Made by a program: the position numbers and the translations under genes. 64,000 nt of DNA from Castellaniella sp047971665. GTDB taxonomy: Bacteria; Pseudomonadota; Gammaproteobacteria; Burkholderiales; Burkholderiaceae_B. The notes below the pieces were generated by a model that made no database searches, was not told the DNA's origin, and worked only from the letters and a program-made list of their open reading frames with translations. Below are positions 9,116 to 17,047 of the stretch, in pieces. Position 1 is the stretch's first letter, and the number at the start of each line of letters is the position of its first letter. The DNA is taken from NCBI RefSeq assembly GCF_047971665.1, contig NZ_JBKEAA010000004.1, forward strand, positions 1 through 64,000, read 5' to 3'.

Positions 9116-9457
9116 CTATATCGGCTGTGGTACGGCCAGACGCAGCCAGGGCAGGGTTTCCTGGTGGGCTATCCACAGGGTTAATGCCGACGAGGCGATG
9201 GCGATCAACAGGGAGAGCACGGTGATCGTCGGGTCGTAGCCCAGGGGAATCGGCCGGCTCAGCGCGAGCATGCCGACAAAATGCATGGACCTGATGCCCA
9301 CGCTCATGGCGCAGGCGCCTCCGGCCAGCCACAGCCGCGCCGCGCGCCCTGATGTCTTGGTGATGCGTCCCGCTATGTCCAGGGCCGTATAGGAGGCCAA
9401 TATGGCGACGAAGATCGAGACCGGAACAAATGAGCTGCTGTAGTTGGCGGCGAGCAT
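9116..9457 (-). CDS. Half-length MHYT-domain membrane protein
   Basis: At 113 residues this contains one MHYT unit only. There are three hydrophobic segments (about residues 12-32, 42-66 and 78-98) and the motif AMSVGIRSMHFVGML, with MHF in place of MHY. Family members normally carry about 200 residues with several such units; their MHYT motifs are proposed to bind a metal and sense diatomic gases. The frame stops at TAG just after the first unit, immediately upstream of the GAF-LytTR gene. It may be a natural minimal sensor subunit or a truncated relic. Location is the inner membrane (inferred). Confidence 0.75.
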   Translation of the reverse strand: MLAANYSSSFVPVSIFVAILASYTALDIAGRITKTSGRAARLWLAGGACAMSVGIRSMHFVGMLALSRPIPLGYDPTITVLSLLIAIASSALTLWIAHQETLPWLRLAVPQPI

Positions 9458-9835
9458 TGTGGTTTCGCGTCTTTATGAAAGTGATGGATAGCCCGGGGAG
9501 CGGTGCATTGCAGGGTACGGGTGGGAGAAGAATGGTGCTGGGCAAGTGTTTGTGAATTAGACATTGTATGTCTAAATATATATATGCGGCGAAGGCACGG
9601 TCATGCAGCTGTCACCGGCTATAACGGCATCGTGGGTGAATACTTGAATTCGGCTGCTTTTTATTGGCCGTTGCCTCGCGGGCGCTCGATGGCGCGCCGG
9701 TGCCGTTTGGTGGGGCTGCCGTCACATCGATCGCGCCCAAGATCGGCTGCTCGCGCATTCGCTGCTCAAGTGGATCTGTAATTGGCCGCTCATGGTCGGA
9801 ATCGGGCGCAAGTCATCAAAGCCCCTGGACACGGA
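9458..9835. promoter_or_regulatory. Regulatory spacer upstream of the MHYT/LytTR genes
   Basis: This 378-bp gap holds a 19-bp dyad at 9557-9575, a nearby AT run (AAATATATATAT), and a transposase scrap at its right end, listed separately. I see no intact gene here. The AT-rich segment is the likely promoter zone for the minus-strand MHYT-LytTR pair. Confidence 0.4.
9557..9575. promoter_or_regulatory. 19-bp perfect inverted repeat, candidate operator
   Basis: TTAGACAT-TGT-ATGTCTAA has perfect 8-bp arms around a 3-bp spacer, next to an AT-rich tract. It lies about 100 bp upstream of the MHYT gene start, the expected place for an operator bound by a dimeric regulator. No cognate regulator can be named from the sequence. 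Confidence 0.6.
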
Positions 9836-9840
9836 TCATC
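9690..9840 (+). pseudogene. Scrap of IS3-family OrfA
   Basis: The plus strand encodes AAVTSIAPKIGCS, clearly related to AAVGSIAPKIGC in the IS3 remnant at 1174-1680. After it the frame shifts to a LLKWI-like segment and decays. There is no intact start or end. It is on the opposite strand to the first remnant, so the autotransporter segment is bracketed by related transposase debris in inverted orientation. Confidence 0.6.
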
Positions 9841-11197
9841 CAGCCGGAATCGTCACCGTCACCCGCAACCCGGTTTTCCGTTCCGGATCCGCAAAATCGA
9901 GATGAATCTGCGCGCCGATACGCCGGGCAATGGTCAGGACGATGGACAGGCCGAGTCCCGAACCCGGTTGCTCGCTGCCCAGCGTGCGATAGAACGGATC
10001 AAAAACCCGCTGCCGCTCCGCCAGCGCAATCCCCGGCCCGTCGTCCTGGATGCTGATCCGGGCCGTTGCGCCCGTCACATCCACCGAGAGATCGACTCGT
10101 CCGCCTTCGGGCGTGTAGCGGATGGCGTTGTCGACCAGATTCCTGATCATGATGATCAGGTCCAGTTCGCCGGCCTGCACGCGTGCATCCTGCGTGCCCT
10201 CGACCCCCAGGTCGATATGTCTGGCTTCAGCCAGTGGCATCAGGTCTTCGAGCACCCGCCGGAAAATGGCCTGGATGGAGAGGGACGATGTCGCCGCAGC
10301 CGTGGCCGATTGCGCCCTCGCCAGCGCCAGGAGCTGGTCCAGCAGATTTCTGCCGCGCGCGATGCCCCGGCGCAGCACCGCCAGTCGCGCGTGCGCCTGG
10401 CTGGACATGTCCGCTTGCGCCAGGCGTTCGGCTTGCAGCGAGAGGGCTGTCAGGGGTGAGCGCAGTTCGTGCGCGGCATCCGCCACGAAACGGCGCTGGT
10501 CGTCCATGCTCTGGCGCACACGGGCCAGCAAGCGGTTGATCGCCACGGCGAACGGGCGCACCTCGACGGGCAGGCGATGAGCCTCGATGGCGTGCAGTTC
10601 CTGTCCGGCGCGCTGGTCGATTTCCCGGGACAGGACGGCAATGGGGTGGAACATCTTGCGCACCAGATGGGCGACGATCAGCAGCAGGACCGGCATGAGG
10701 ATGAGCAATGGCATGATGGCGCCGAAAGCGCCTTCGCTGGCGATCTCGTTGCGCAAGTCGGATTCCTGCGACACGGCGATGCGCTCGCCTGAGGCGGTGG
10801 TCCTGACCAGAACGCGGAATGTCTCGTCATCGGCTTCCAGCGTGTGCAGGCCGTCGGACAGCGAGGCCGGAAGCGGGAGCATGTCGCGGGCCTCGGTGTC
10901 GTCCTCGTTGTCCGCAGCGGGGGCGGCCCGCTCCAGCCGCTGGATGGTCACGCGCACGTCGTCATCGATGTCCTGCTGGCGGCGACTGGCGGCCGCCGGC
11001 GTCGCCAGCTGGGGCTGACGTTCCACGAGCTGCGCGATCTGGCGCAGCATATCGTCCTGCAAGTCCTGGGCTTCGTCGTAGGTCGACAGGAACGAAAAGG
11101 CGCCCGCGACGAGCGCGGTGCCGAGGATCGCCAGAAAGAGCGTGAGGGACAGCTTGAGCTGAACCGATTCGTTCAGACGCCTTTTGAGACCATCCAT
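9836..11197 (-). CDS. Sensor histidine kinase, QseC/TctE-like
   Basis: The 453-residue inner-membrane kinase has a transmembrane helix near residues 15-38, a periplasmic region, a second helix near 158-180, and then a HAMP-like linker. The dimerisation box HELRSPLTAL carries phospho-acceptor His243. The ATPase domain shows the N box RNLVDNAIRY, G1 DDGPGI and G2 GSGLGLS. Its start overlaps the end of the response regulator gene by 25 bp, so the two are translationally coupled. The periplasmic part is acidic (EDDTEARD), which might bind cations, but the stimulus is unknown. The gene ends at the edge of the IS scrap. Confidence 0.92.
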   Translation of the reverse strand: MDGLKRRLNESVQLKLSLTLFLAILGTALVAGAFSFLSTYDEAQDLQDDMLRQIAQLVERQPQLATPAAASRRQQDIDDDVRVTIQRLERAAPAADNEDDTEARDMLPLPASLSDGLHTLEADDETFRVLVRTTASGERIAVSQESDLRNEIASEGAFGAIMPLLILMPVLLLIVAHLVRKMFHPIAVLSREIDQRAGQELHAIEAHRLPVEVRPFAVAINRLLARVRQSMDDQRRFVADAAHELRSPLTALSLQAERLAQADMSSQAHARLAVLRRGIARGRNLLDQLLALARAQSATAAATSSLSIQAIFRRVLEDLMPLAEARHIDLGVEGTQDARVQAGELDLIIMIRNLVDNAIRYTPEGGRVDLSVDVTGATARISIQDDGPGIALAERQRVFDPFYRTLGSEQPGSGLGLSIVLTIARRIGAQIHLDFADPERKTGLRVTVTIPAG

Positions 11198-11838
11198 CCG
11201 ACTCCCCTGACGTTCTTGATGACCGTGCTGCCGAGCTTGCGGCGCAGGGCATGGATCAGATATTCGACCGCATTGCTTTCGACCTCTTCGGTCCAGCCGT
11301 AGATACGGTCTTCCAGCTCGCTGCGCGACAGGATCGCGCCGGGTCTGGCCAGCAGGGCCTGAAGCAGCGAGAATTCGCGGTTGGACAGTTGCAATGGCGC
11401 CCCGTCATCGACACGGGCCGCTTTGGTGGCGGGATCGAGCGATACGATGCCGTTGCTCAGGAGGGGCGCTGCCGTGCCGCCCTTGCGCCGCAGCACGGCG
11501 CGCATCCGCGCCAGCAGTTCGGCCATCTCGAACGGCTTGATCACGTAGTCGTCGGCGCCGCCGTCCAGACCGCGCAGACGATCTTCCAGACCGTCGCGCG
11601 CCGTGATGATGAGCAGGGGAACGGGGTTGTCCCTGGCGCGGATGCTCGCCAGCACCTCCAGTCCGTCCTCGCCGGGCAGCCCCAGGTCGAGCAAGGTCAG
11701 GTCATAGTGCTGGCCGTGCAGCGCCGTCAGGGCGGCCCGGCCGTCCTTGACCCAGTCGGCGGCATAGGACGCATCCTTGAGGGCGTCCTGGATTGCCGTG
11801 CCGATCATGGGATCGTCCTCGACCAGCAAGACCCGCAT
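11173..11838 (-). CDS. OmpR-family response regulator, QseB/PmrA-like
   Basis: The 221-residue protein has a receiver domain (residues 1-115) with the acidic pair at 8-9, phospho-acceptor Asp51 in LLDLGLPG, Thr79 and the switch Lys101 in DDYVIKPF. A winged-helix DNA-binding domain follows at about 125-220 (SNREFSLLQALL, ending NVRGVGWMV). Its cognate kinase is the overlapping downstream gene. The PepSY gene ends 15 bp upstream, so the three probably form one operon. Which genes it controls cannot be read from the sequence; autoregulation is typical of the family. Confidence 0.93.
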   Translation of the reverse strand: MRVLLVEDDPMIGTAIQDALKDASYAADWVKDGRAALTALHGQHYDLTLLDLGLPGEDGLEVLASIRARDNPVPLLIITARDGLEDRLRGLDGGADDYVIKPFEMAELLARMRAVLRRKGGTAAPLLSNGIVSLDPATKAARVDDGAPLQLSNREFSLLQALLARPGAILSRSELEDRIYGWTEEVESNAVEYLIHALRRKLGSTVIKNVRGVGWMVSKGV

Positions 11839-11853
11839 GGCTTTTTCCCCGGC

Positions 11854-12165
11854 TCATTCGTGGTCTTCTTTGTCCTCGACGGAGGAGAGGACCGTGCCCT
11901 TGTCGGCATCGATCAGGACATCGAAGACCCGGGTGCCGCTGACGATTTCCACGTCGTAGACCCAGCCCTGGCGTGAATGCTCGAACTCGGCCTGGGTCGC
12001 CTTGCCGTTGACATGCTGTTCCGCGATGGTCACGGCTTGCGTGAGCGGAATCCCGGCCTTGCCGATGGCCTGGATCTCACGGTCGATGCCTGCGGCGGCA
12101 TGTGCCAGGGAACTGGCCGTGGCGAGAGTGAGGGCCAGCAGGGAAAGTTGGGTGGTGCGGTACAT
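11854..12165 (-). CDS. Periplasmic PepSY-domain protein
   Basis: The 103-residue protein has a Sec signal peptide (MYRTTQLSLLALTLATASSL, cleavage near AHA-A), then one PepSY domain (ITLQAV-like helix, WVYDVEI strand, FDVLIDADKGTVLS). ATG 12163-12165 has a good GGAG box. This small secreted class is often found beside QseBC/PmrAB-like two-component systems, as here. It may modulate the sensor or bind metals or peptides in the periplasm, which is inference from context. The gene is first in the apparent PepSY-regulator-kinase operon. Confidence 0.88.
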   Translation of the reverse strand: MYRTTQLSLLALTLATASSLAHAAAGIDREIQAIGKAGIPLTQAVTIAEQHVNGKATQAEFEHSRQGWVYDVEIVSGTRVFDVLIDADKGTVLSSVEDKEDHE

Positions 12166-12248
12166 GCGTTTTCTCCAGAATGAGGCGTGCGAACAGTGAC
12201 ACCAGAGACAAGATACGCAGGCCGACTTAGCTGAGACTGAGGTCGGCC

Positions 12249-13823
12249 TCAGTTGACCGGCTCCGGCCCCAGCGCCGCGTGGAACTGCTCGACGTAGTCC
12301 TCGAATGACATGGTGTCGGCGGCCTCGAGGGCGGCCTGCTCGGTGATGGAGTCCCGGGCGGCCTGGTCGTAGGCGGCCAGGGTGTCGGCGGGCAGTCCGT
12401 CGGCCTGAAGCGCGGCCCAATGGGCCTGGCTCTGGGCCAGGGTCCAGTCGTGGAATTCCTGGCCTTCGTCGCGCAATGCGGTCAGCAGGCGGGCCGAGGG
12501 CGTGTGGTTGGGATCGCCGATCTTGGCGTGTTGCGGGGCCAGTGCGGTAAGGTGTCCGTCCTCGCCGGCGTGCTGGTCCAGCAGCCGGGCGTAAGGCTCG
12601 ATGCGCTCCAGGATCTCCTGCGCCCAGTCGCGCAGACTCAGGGCGCAGCCGTCGTGTTGCAGCAGCAGGCCGGGGCGGCGGCCTTCCCGGGAAACCAGGG
12701 CGGAATTTTCCTGGCTTTCCTGGCAGAAGCCGGGCTGCGGGAACAGGGGGCTGTCCTCGATGGCGCAGAACAGCAGGAACGCGTCCAGGAACCGGCTGGT
12801 CTCGGCCGAGATGCCGGCGGGCGCCCAGGGGTCGATGTCCATGCAGCGGACTTCGATGTACTGGATGCCGCGCTGATGCAGCACGGTGTTGGGCCGTTCG
12901 CAGCGGCCGGTGGTCTGCTTGGGCCGGATGCTGGAATAGTATTCGTTCTCGATCTGCAGGACGTTGGTGTTCAGCTGGATGCGCTTGCCGTCGCGGTGAG
13001 TGCCGATGGCCTCGTAGGCGGGCCACGGGGTCGTGACGGCGCGGTGAATGCGCGCGGTAAAGGTATCCAGATCGTTGTAGCAGAGTTGCAGGTCGGACTG
13101 GACCGGGCTCTTGTAGCCCAGATCGCTCATGCGCAGGCTGGTGGCCCAGGGCAGGCAGTACGTGTCCGGACTGAGCTGTGTGAGCAGGGCGGCGTAATCG
13201 GTGCGCTGGAGGAAACTGCGCGACACGGCGGGCGAGGCGCCGAACAGGTACATCAGCAACCAGGCGTAGCGCGAGAAGTTGCGCACCAGCGCCATGTAGC
13301 CGGTGTCGCGGCGGTCTCGCGGCGTGTCGCCATCGGCCAGCCGGTCCCAGGCGGACTCGGGCAGCGAAAAGTTGTAATGCACCCCGGCGATGCATTGCAT
13401 GACCTTGCCGTAGCGCCAAGCCAGGCCCTGGCGGTAGACGTGCTTGAGCATGCCGGAGTTGGAGGTGCCGTACCATGCGACGGGGATGTCGGCCTCGGGC
13501 GGCAGATGCGCCGGCATGGACTGGTTCCAGATAGGCTCGCCGGGGTTGCGCAGCGCGATGTAGCGGTGGATGTCGGTCAGTTCGCCGATCAGCGTCCCGG
13601 CGTCGGGCAGGGGGCGTGTGATGAGTTCCAGCAGGGATTCGGAATAGTCGGTGGTGATGCGCGGATTGGTCAGCGCCGATCCGAGCGCGGCCGGATGCGG
13701 AGTCGCGGCCAGATTTCCCGAAGCATCCACCCGCAGGCCTTCTTTTTCGATGCCGCGCCGGATGGCGCGGAGCAGTTCAGGTTGTGCCGCCAGATAGGCG
13801 CGCCGTTCCGAGGCCTGGCTCAT
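12249..13823 (-). CDS. gshA: Glutamate-cysteine ligase
   Basis: This is the first, ATP-dependent step of glutathione synthesis, joining glutamate and cysteine. At 524 residues it matches the E. coli-type GshA in length. Recognisable blocks are an N-terminal GIEKEGLRV, HPAALGSALTNPRITTDYSE, GVHYNFSLP and YIEVRCMDIDP. I chose ATG 13821-13823 (MSQASERR); longer frames upstream add an Arg/Pro-rich tail unlike the family. The Shine-Dalgarno sequence is weak. It is divergent from the small lipoprotein gene that begins about 160 bp away. No gshB is present in the window. Confidence 0.95.
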   Translation of the reverse strand: MSQASERRAYLAAQPELLRAIRRGIEKEGLRVDASGNLAATPHPAALGSALTNPRITTDYSESLLELITRPLPDAGTLIGELTDIHRYIALRNPGEPIWNQSMPAHLPPEADIPVAWYGTSNSGMLKHVYRQGLAWRYGKVMQCIAGVHYNFSLPESAWDRLADGDTPRDRRDTGYMALVRNFSRYAWLLMYLFGASPAVSRSFLQRTDYAALLTQLSPDTYCLPWATSLRMSDLGYKSPVQSDLQLCYNDLDTFTARIHRAVTTPWPAYEAIGTHRDGKRIQLNTNVLQIENEYYSSIRPKQTTGRCERPNTVLHQRGIQYIEVRCMDIDPWAPAGISAETSRFLDAFLLFCAIEDSPLFPQPGFCQESQENSALVSREGRRPGLLLQHDGCALSLRDWAQEILERIEPYARLLDQHAGEDGHLTALAPQHAKIGDPNHTPSARLLTALRDEGQEFHDWTLAQSQAHWAALQADGLPADTLAAYDQAARDSITEQAALEAADTMSFEDYVEQFHAALGPEPVN

Positions 13824-13983
13824 GATGAATAAGTACCGGGTTGGTCTGAATAAGAGGGATTTTAGCTGCATCGTTGCGGAGCCAGCGGCGCCGGCGCGGA
13901 TCGGGCCGCGCCGGCGGATCGCGCCGTACAATGCGGCCGGAGGGCGCGCTGGCGCCTGTCGGGATGCGGGAGAGGAGCGGAAC

Positions 13984-14613
13984 ATGCGCGGACATGCGCT
14001 GATCGGGATCTCGTGCGGCATGCGCCGGTGGAGGCGGGCGGCCTGCGCGCCATGGCCTGTGCGGCGACTCGTCCGGCGCCTGGCCGCTGGCGGATGCGCG
14101 ATCCTGCTGGTGGCCTGTTCGCCGACGTTCGATTGGCGGCCGGTGGCGTTCGGCCAGGCTGGCGCGGCCGGGGTGTTGCCGGATACGCCGCAGGCGCAAA
14201 CCCGGCCCGTGCCGTTCGGCGATCAGACGCTGAGCCTGACGATGCAGTCGGCGCGGGCGGGCGGTGTGCTGTTCGCGCTGGGGGCGGCTGAGTTGCCTGC
14301 GGGCTGGGCGGCTGATGCGCGGGTCCGGCAGCGGCTGGCGCGCTGGGCGGTCGAGGCCTTGTATCGCAATGCGGGCGCCGAGCCGCCCGGCGCGGATTTC
14401 GATCCGGAACAGCGGTTTGTCATTCGGGGACGGGGACCGCAAGGCCCCGTGCGGGTCGAGGCGCAGGTCCGGGTCACGGCCACCGAGTGGCTGGAGGCCA
14501 TTGTGATTGCCGGCCCCGATGCCGATGCGCGCGCGCCCTTGGGTGATTTCTGGCTGTCGCTGCGTTGGCCGGACGGGGGCGCGAAAGCAGCGCCTGGCGT
14601 ATCGCGGCCGTAA
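13984..14613 (+). CDS. Predicted lipoprotein of unknown function
   Basis: The 209-residue protein starts at ATG 13984, preceded by a GAGGAG box. A long basic N-terminus leads into a hydrophobic stretch ending in the lipobox LLVAC, followed by SPTFDWRPV. The mature protein should be lipid-anchored. FDWRPVAFG and the C-terminal FWLSLRWPDGG recall conserved betaproteobacterial hypotheticals, but I assign no function. A second in-frame ATG 12 codons downstream is a possible start. Its 3' end is overlapped on the other strand by the LuxR-type ORF. Confidence 0.75.
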   Translation: MRGHALIGISCGMRRWRRAACAPWPVRRLVRRLAAGGCAILLVACSPTFDWRPVAFGQAGAAGVLPDTPQAQTRPVPFGDQTLSLTMQSARAGGVLFALGAAELPAGWAADARVRQRLARWAVEALYRNAGAEPPGADFDPEQRFVIRGRGPQGPVRVEAQVRVTATEWLEAIVIAGPDADARAPLGDFWLSLRWPDGGAKAAPGVSRP

Positions 14614-14776
14614 TGGCGGCCTGGCGAGTGCGCACGTCCAGTTTGCTGCATGTGTTGGCGATATGGAAATTGGCGGTTCGCTCGCTGATGCCCAGAATGC
14701 AGCCGATTTCCCAGCTGGTCTTGCCTTGTGCCGCCCAATACAGACAGTCGTGTTCCCGGTTGGTCAGTTGCTCCAT
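14474..14776 (-). CDS. Stand-alone LuxR-type HTH protein
   Basis: This 100-residue ORF consists almost entirely of a LuxR/GerE-type HTH (LTNREHDCLYWAAQGKT ... ISERTANFHIANTCSKL) in residues 3-63. There is no autoinducer-binding or receiver domain. ATG 14774-14776 has a GAGAGGA box, arguing for genuine translation. The last ~37 residues are low-complexity and run antisense into the lipoprotein gene, suggesting that the original stop was lost. It could be a minimal regulator or a fragment of a larger LuxR solo. Confidence 0.65.
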   Translation of the reverse strand: MEQLTNREHDCLYWAAQGKTSWEIGCILGISERTANFHIANTCSKLDVRTRQAAITAAIRQALLSRPRPANAATARNHPRARAHRHRGRQSQWPPATRWP

Positions 14777-15122
14777 GATGAAGCGTCCTCTCGGTGGATA
14801 CCGTCATGTCTCAAGGAAGAAGCGGCCAAGGCTTCTTCAATGAAAACCATCGTGAACAAATGTATCACCGTTCGCGGGCCGACTCATGGCGTCATCCGAA
14901 AAGGTTGATGTGCCTTAATCTCTGAAACGGTCGAGGGGTCGAGAGGGCGCCGTCGCGTCGCCGGGCAGTCGGTCGAGGGGCGGGAGGTCGAGCAGTCGAG
15001 GTGGGCGGTGGCCGGACGGGGATGGCCGCGCATCGGACCTCGATGCTAGAATGACCCACGAATTCGCGCCGATTTGCCTGATCCGCTTGCGGGCGCTCCA
15101 TAAATCCAGCTAAAGAGGTCTC
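14777..15122. promoter_or_regulatory. Upstream region of metX with clustered GTCGAG motifs
   Basis: There is no gene in this 346-bp gap. It contains five GTCGAG hexamers at 14930, 14938, 14972, 14987 and 14995. A TAGAAT hexamer near 15046 may be a -10 element, and AAAGAGG precedes the metX start. I see no recognisable SAM or SAH riboswitch. Confidence 0.35.
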
Positions 15123-16373
15123 ATGACCACGACTGCCTTTTCCTCCGTGCCCGCTCCCGAGCCGGCCGTCTCCGTGCCCGATCCGCGTCCTGTGCCAGAG
15201 GGCAGTGTCGGTTACGTCTCCCCCGAGTTCCTGCATTTCACCGATCCTCTGACGCTGTCCAGCGGCCAGGTGCTGCCGTCGTACACGCTGGCGGTGGAGA
15301 CCTATGGCCAGCTCAACGCCGCGCGCAGCAACGCGGTGCTGGTGTGTCATGCCCTGAATGCCTCGCATCATGTGGCCGGCATGGATGCGGACCAGACGGA
15401 CCAGGTCGGCTGGTGGGACAACATGGTTGGCCCCGGCAAGGCCGTGGACACTGACCGGTTCTTCGTCATCGGCGTCAACAATCTCGGGTCGTGTTTCGGT
15501 TCCACCGGGCCGACCACGATCGATCCGGCCACGGGCCGGCCCTGGGGGGCATCGTTTCCGTTGCTGACGGTGGAGGACTGGGTGCATGCCCAGGCGCGCG
15601 TGGCCGATCATTTCGGTATTGAGCGCTTTGCCGCCGTGATGGGCGGGTCGCTGGGCGGCATGCAGGCCCTCAGCTGGGCGATCACCTGCCCGGAGCGGGT
15701 GGGCGATTGCATCGTGGTTGCCAGCACGGCGCGTCTGTCGGCGCAGAACATCGCCTTCAACGAGGTCGCCCGCCGCGCCATCCTGACCGATCCGGATTTT
15801 CATGACGGGGACTACCAGGCCCATGGCGTCGTGCCGTCCAACGGCCTGTCGGTGGCGCGGATGGTGGGCCACATCACCTATCAGTCCGACGAGGTCATGG
15901 CCTCCAAGTTCGGGCGCGCGCAGCGCGCGCCCGGCCCCACGGGCGATTACCGCTACAACTACGACGTCGAATTCGAGGTCGAGTCCTATCTGCGGCATCA
16001 GGGGGAAAAATTCTCCCGTTACTTTGATGCCAACACCTATCTGCTGCTGACCCGCACCCTGGATTATTTCGATCCGGCGCGCGCGCATGGTGGCGATCTG
16101 GCCCGCGCCCTGTCGCCGGCGCAGGCGCGTTTTCTGCTGGTGTCGTTCACCACCGACTGGCGCTTCGCGCCCGAGCACTCGCGCGAGATCGTCCGTGCGC
16201 TGCTGAAAAACCAGCGCGAGGTCACCTACGCGGAAATCGACGCACTGCACGGCCACGACGCCTTTCTGCTGGGCGACCGGCGCTATCACGCCGTGGTGCA
16301 GGGCTATTACGACGGCATTGCCGCCCGCCTGGGGCTGGGCGAGCGCCGCCGCGTCGCGGGAGTGCTTGCATGA
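15123..16373 (+). CDS. metX: Homoserine O-acyltransferase
   Basis: It acylates homoserine (succinyl- or acetyl-CoA dependent) as the committing step of methionine biosynthesis. The 416-residue alpha/beta-hydrolase carries the nucleophile Ser176 in GGSLGG, and Asp345 and His378 (GHDAFL) complete the triad. NNLGSCFGSTGP and VEDWVHAQ are family blocks. The N-terminal ~30 residues are extended and Ala/Pro-rich. The stop overlaps the metW start (ATGA), so the two are translationally coupled, as in other proteobacteria. Betaproteobacterial MetX enzymes often prefer succinyl-CoA; the substrate is not decided here. Confidence 0.96.
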   Translation: MTTTAFSSVPAPEPAVSVPDPRPVPEGSVGYVSPEFLHFTDPLTLSSGQVLPSYTLAVETYGQLNAARSNAVLVCHALNASHHVAGMDADQTDQVGWWDNMVGPGKAVDTDRFFVIGVNNLGSCFGSTGPTTIDPATGRPWGASFPLLTVEDWVHAQARVADHFGIERFAAVMGGSLGGMQALSWAITCPERVGDCIVVASTARLSAQNIAFNEVARRAILTDPDFHDGDYQAHGVVPSNGLSVARMVGHITYQSDEVMASKFGRAQRAPGPTGDYRYNYDVEFEVESYLRHQGEKFSRYFDANTYLLLTRTLDYFDPARAHGGDLARALSPAQARFLLVSFTTDWRFAPEHSREIVRALLKNQREVTYAEIDALHGHDAFLLGDRRYHAVVQGYYDGIAARLGLGERRRVAGVLA

Positions 16374-17047
16374 CGACGATACCGGCGGCCGTGCCGCATC
16401 CGTGCGCATCGAATCCGTCCGCGCCGGACGCGGCACACGAGGCGAGCCAGCCCCTGCGGACCGACCTGCTGCGCATTGCCGAGTGGATCGAGCCCGGCAG
16501 CCGGGTGCTGGATCTGGGGTGCGGCGATGGCCGGCTGCTGGACTATCTGCAGCGGACCCGTCAGGTGCGCGGGGCCGGCGTCGAACTCGACGATGAGCGC
16601 ATGATCGCGGCGGTACGGCGCGGGGTCAACGTGATCCAGCAGAACCTGGAAGAAGGCCTGGCCTTGTTCGACGACAGGCAGTTCGACACGGTGGTGCTGT
16701 CCCAGACGCTGCAGTCCATGCATCATACGGAACACATCCTGCGGGAAATGGCGCGGGTGGCGCGGTATGGCATCGTGTCGTTCCCGAATTTCGGTTTCTG
16801 GCCGCACGGCTGGTCGATCCTGGGCGGACGCATGCCGGTCAACGATCAGATGCCGTATCAGTGGTACGACACGCCCAACATCCATTTGTGCACCCTGCGT
16901 GACTTTCAGGAGCTGGCGGCGCAACTGGGGCTGCGGGTCACGCATCTGGCCACGTTCCGGGGCGACCGTGAAATCCGGCACCTGCGCGGCTGGCGCAGCC
17001 AGCTGGCGGTCTATCGTTTTGAATCGCCGGGGAGCGGCCGCGCATGA
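16370..17047 (+). CDS. metW: Methionine biosynthesis protein MetW
   Basis: This 225-residue class I methyltransferase-fold protein is required with MetX for homoserine acylation in many proteobacteria. The SAM-binding glycine motif VLDLGCGDGRLL lies at about residues 45-56, followed by GVELDDE. Family blocks include VVLSQTLQSMHH, SFPNFGFW and DTPNIHLCTLRDF. The first ~25 residues are a variable tail. Start and stop overlap metX and the ampG-like gene by four bases each, indicating one operon. Confidence 0.95.
   Translation: MTTIPAAVPHPCASNPSAPDAAHEASQPLRTDLLRIAEWIEPGSRVLDLGCGDGRLLDYLQRTRQVRGAGVELDDERMIAAVRRGVNVIQQNLEEGLALFDDRQFDTVVLSQTLQSMHHTEHILREMARVARYGIVSFPNFGFWPHGWSILGGRMPVNDQMPYQWYDTPNIHLCTLRDFQELAAQLGLRVTHLATFRGDREIRHLRGWRSQLAVYRFESPGSGRA

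Noticed and set aside
14777..15122. Possible SAM/SAH riboswitch before metX
   Set aside because: No conserved aptamer core could be recognised in the leader.
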